Assembly (NCBI RefSeq): GCF_024703995.1
Contig: NZ_JAMXQV010000025.1
Span: 98,941 to 162,940 of the forward strand
Direction: 5' to 3'
DNA length: 64,000 bases
DNA from: Amycolatopsis iheyensis
GTDB lineage: Bacteria > Actinomycetota > Actinomycetes > Mycobacteriales > Pseudonocardiaceae
The notes under the pieces were generated by a model. The model saw nothing but the letters and a program-made list of their open reading frames with translations. It searched no databases and had not been told where the DNA came from. The position numbers were made by a program, and so were the translations under genes. Positions 62,179 to 64,000 of this stretch are shown piece by piece; position 1 is the first letter of the stretch; every line of letters starts with the position of its first letter.

Positions 62179-63194
62179 TGCGCGCCGACGTCCAGCGCGT
62201 CACCGTCCTCGGCGCCGGCTCCTGGGGCACCGCCTTCGCGAAGGTGCTCGGCGACGCGGGCCGCGAAGTCACCCTCTGGGCGCGCCGCGAGCAGGTCGCC
62301 GAAGACGTCCGCGAGCGGCACGTCAACAGCTCCTACCTGCCCGGTGTCGGCCTGCCGGAGAACATCACCGCCACCACCGACCCGGCGAAGGCCCTCGACG
62401 GGGCCCAGGCCGTCGTCCTCGCCGTGCCCAGCCAGAGCCTGCGGGCCAACCTGACCGCGTGGCGTGGACTCCTGCCCGAAGACGCCATCCTCGTCAGCCT
62501 CGCCAAGGGCGTCGAGCTCGGCACGCTCAAGCGGATGAGCGAGGTCATCGGCGAGATCGTCGGGATCGCCGCCGACCAGGTCGTCGTGGTCACCGGGCCC
62601 AACCTGGCCAAGGAGATCGCCGCCGGGCAGCCGTCCGCTTCGGTGCTCGCCTGCGCCGACCACGAACGCGCCGTCGCGATCCAGCGCGCCTGCGCCAACT
62701 CCTACTTCCGCCCCTACACCAACACCGACGTCGTCGGCTGCGAGCTTGGCGGCGTGTGCAAGAACGTGATCGCGCTCAGCACCGGGATGGCCGCGGGACT
62801 CGGTTTCGGCACCAACACGATGGCGATGCTCATCACCCGCGGCCTGGCCGAGATGGCCCGCCTCGGCGCGAAGCTGGGCGCGGACCCGCTCACGTTCGCC
62901 GGGCTGGCCGGCATCGGCGACCTGGTCGCCACCTGCTCGTCGCCGCTTTCGCGCAACCGGACCTTCGGCGAGCGCCTCGGCCGCGGCGAGACGCTCGAAC
63001 AAGCGCAGGCCGCGACCGGCGGGCAGGTCGCCGAGGGCGTCATGTCGTGCTCGTCGATCCGCGCGCTCGCCCTGAGCCTCGGTGTCGACATGCCGATCAC
63101 CGACGCGATGCACCGCGTCTGCCACGAGGGCGTCGACCCGCGGCAGGCCGGCGCCGAGCTGCTCGGCCGCTCGCAGAAACACGAGTGGTCCTGA
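62178..63194 (+). CDS. gpsA: Glycerol-3-phosphate dehydrogenase [NAD(P)+]
   Basis: A 338-aa enzyme that supplies sn-glycerol 3-phosphate for phospholipids. It has the NAD(P) motif VTVLGAGSWGTAFA, VSLAKGVE, the catalytic Lys in CKNVIALSTGMAAGL, and the C-terminal GGQVAEGVMS. It follows plsC with overlapping stop/start. In mycobacteria gpsA follows fbiD in the same neighbourhood. Confidence 0.97.
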   Translation: MRADVQRVTVLGAGSWGTAFAKVLGDAGREVTLWARREQVAEDVRERHVNSSYLPGVGLPENITATTDPAKALDGAQAVVLAVPSQSLRANLTAWRGLLPEDAILVSLAKGVELGTLKRMSEVIGEIVGIAADQVVVVTGPNLAKEIAAGQPSASVLACADHERAVAIQRACANSYFRPYTNTDVVGCELGGVCKNVIALSTGMAAGLGFGTNTMAMLITRGLAEMARLGAKLGADPLTFAGLAGIGDLVATCSSPLSRNRTFGERLGRGETLEQAQAATGGQVAEGVMSCSSIRALALSLGVDMPITDAMHRVCHEGVDPRQAGAELLGRSQKHEWS

Positions 63195-63216
63195 TCCTCC
63201 CGGCAGGTGGGACGTC

Positions 63217-63245
63217 TTGACCGGGTCGTGGCGGTGGGGAACGCT
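63217..63245 (+). promoter_or_regulatory. Possible promoter of leader peptide and cysteine dioxygenase
   Basis: TTGACC (63217-63222) is a good -35; 17 bases later AACGCT (63240-63245) is a poor -10. Initiation about 7 bases on would fall at the leader ATG (63253), giving a leaderless transcript. Confidence 0.4.
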
Positions 63246-63252
63246 GAGCGCC

Positions 63253-63333
63253 ATGTTCGCGTGCGAGATGACTGAGCTGCGGGGCCGCCACGGCCTTCGC
63301 GCCGTCATGTGCGCGTGTCGCTGTTGTCGGTGA
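63253..63333 (+). CDS. Cys-rich leader peptide (26 aa) before cysteine dioxygenase
   Basis: A short ORF starting MFACEM, with an in-frame ATG at 63268, and ending CACRCCR then stop, so four Cys codons lie in the last six sense codons before the final Arg. The stop is 48 bp before the dioxygenase start. No RBS precedes it; leaderless translation is plausible. Polycysteine leader ORFs are known in mycobacteria as cysteine-responsive attenuators of sulfur genes, so this one probably senses charged Cys-tRNA. Confidence 0.65.
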   Translation: MFACEMTELRGRHGLRAVMCACRCCR

Positions 63334-63380
63334 ACCCCGCCCCGGCCCAGCTCGACACCCTTTCTTCCGTGAGGACCCCC

Positions 63381-63860
63381 ATGTTCGCCGTTCCGGACAA
63401 CACCCTGCTGCGTCCCGAGAACCCCGCGCTGCGCCACCCCGTGCGCGTCGCGCTGGAGGTCGCCGCCGACCGCGACCGCTGGAAGCACCTCCTGCGCTAC
63501 GACCCCGACGAGCGGTTCGCGACGCTCGTCGAGAAGGACGAGCACCAGGAGGTCTGGCTGATGGGCTGGCTGCCCGGCCAGCGCACCGACCTGCACGACC
63601 ACGCGTTCGCCAGCGGCGCGTTCACCGTGGTCAGCGGCCACCTGTCGGAGGCGGTGGCCCGCCGCGCGCCGGACGGCCGCGCGGTCACCGAGCTGCACGC
63701 CCTCTCCGCCGGGCAGTCCCGCGTCTTCGGCCCGGGCTACGTCCACGAGGTCCGCAACGACGGCCCGGACCCGGCGATCTCGGTCCACGTCTACCGCGGC
63801 GCGGAACGCGCGATGCGGCCGTACCACCTCGACCCGCTGGGCGGCCCGGTCCTGGACTGA
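63381..63860 (+). CDS. Cysteine dioxygenase
   Basis: A 159-aa cupin enzyme that oxidises cysteine to cysteine sulfinate. The iron ligands are the two His in DLHDHAFASGAF and the His in YVHEVRND. The upstream in-frame ATG-like codon at 63309 (GTG) is less likely than the ATG at 63381, which follows GAGGA. It lies behind a Cys-rich leader ORF, which supports regulation by cysteine supply. It sits in the place where mycobacteria have ddlA after gpsA. Confidence 0.9.
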   Translation: MFAVPDNTLLRPENPALRHPVRVALEVAADRDRWKHLLRYDPDERFATLVEKDEHQEVWLMGWLPGQRTDLHDHAFASGAFTVVSGHLSEAVARRAPDGRAVTELHALSAGQSRVFGPGYVHEVRNDGPDPAISVHVYRGAERAMRPYHLDPLGGPVLD

Positions 63861-63893
63861 ACCACCCGGCCCAAGCGCCCCAATGAGGTTTTC

Positions 63894-64000
63894 TCAGTAG
63901 CGGCCCTGGTGCTCAAACTGGGTGAGGACCAGGGCCGCTTGCACGATCGCGCCGATGCGGTGGGGGCAGAGGCTGACGTGGCGGAGGGCTCGCCAGCGGG
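63894..64000 (-). CDS. Transposase C-terminus (partial at window edge)
   Basis: On the minus strand the last 34 codons read RWRALRHVSLCPHRIGAIVQ and ALVLTQFEHQGRY then stop. This resembles the C-terminal end of DDE transposases common in actinobacteria. The rest of the gene and the element's other end lie beyond the window. No terminal inverted repeat can be confirmed. The element family (IS5/IS4-like) is a guess. Confidence 0.6.
   Translation of the reverse strand, partial: RWRALRHVSLCPHRIGAIVQAALVLTQFEHQGRY

Overview
The window is very GC-rich, codon-biased DNA from an actinomycete. It most resembles a Pseudonocardiaceae species of the Amycolatopsis type. Reasons: Lsr2 and HU proteins with histone-H1-like tails, an F420 gene (cofC/fbiD), DUF397/XRE and DUF574 genes, a Cys-rich leader peptide, and the gene order ltbR-like regulator, leuC, leuD, hupB, mutT1, ppk1, fbiD, gpsA known from mycobacteria. 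No rRNA, tRNA or CRISPR array was seen.

1-16.3 kb is the right-hand part of a biosynthetic cluster. Two AT-less polyketide synthase proteins (ACP end, KS-DH-KR; then MT-ACP-KS-ACP-TE) are followed by a free malonyl-type acyltransferase, an acyl-AMP ligase and an MFS exporter on one strand, so this is a trans-AT PKS. Past a bidirectional terminator lie a P450 and a flavin-dependent tryptophan halogenase on the other strand, and a divergent tryptophan 2,3-dioxygenase. I infer that halogenated tryptophan is opened towards a chlorinated N-formylkynurenine-type unit used with the polyketide. The terminal thioesterase carries Cys in place of the nucleophilic Ser.

16.4-22.4 kb is a small catabolic regulon: carboxylesterase, MFS permease, cytoplasmic GH3 beta-glucosidase and a divergent TetR regulator. 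The same palindromic operator lies before both divergent GH3/tetR and the permease-esterase pair.

22.4-34.9 kb is accessory DNA: a NACHT-type STAND ATPase with alpha-helical repeats, a DUF574 methyltransferase, an XRE/DUF5753 regulator with DUF397 partner, a four-gene set (HTH-like/coiled-coil protein, 41-aa membrane peptide, zinc-ribbon-like protein, nucleotidyl-cyclase-like protein), a membrane-anchored P-loop protein, a MarR regulator and a secreted hydrolase. It is the best place to look for an undescribed signalling or defence system.

35-44.7 kb carries nucleoid and DNA-repair genes: Lsr2, a tailed HU, then a HerA-like ATPase, SbcD, SbcC and a NurA-like protein in one tight operon, paralleling the archaeal HerA-Mre11-Rad50-NurA operon. 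44.8-49.6 kb holds two translationally coupled secreted paralogues, a secreted GH3 enzyme behind a perfect inverted repeat, a frameshifted gene, a lipoprotein and small ORFs.

49.6-63.9 kb is a conserved core region: IclR regulator, leuCD, a second tailed HU with a 5' leader nearly the same as the first, then (inserted) a 21-bp repeat array with inverted arms and a SARP/NB-ARC/TPR regulator, followed by mutT1-ppk1, cofC, plsC, gpsA and a cysteine dioxygenase behind a Cys-rich leader ORF. Two inverted DnaA boxes sit between cofC and plsC. The window ends in the C-terminus of a transposase.
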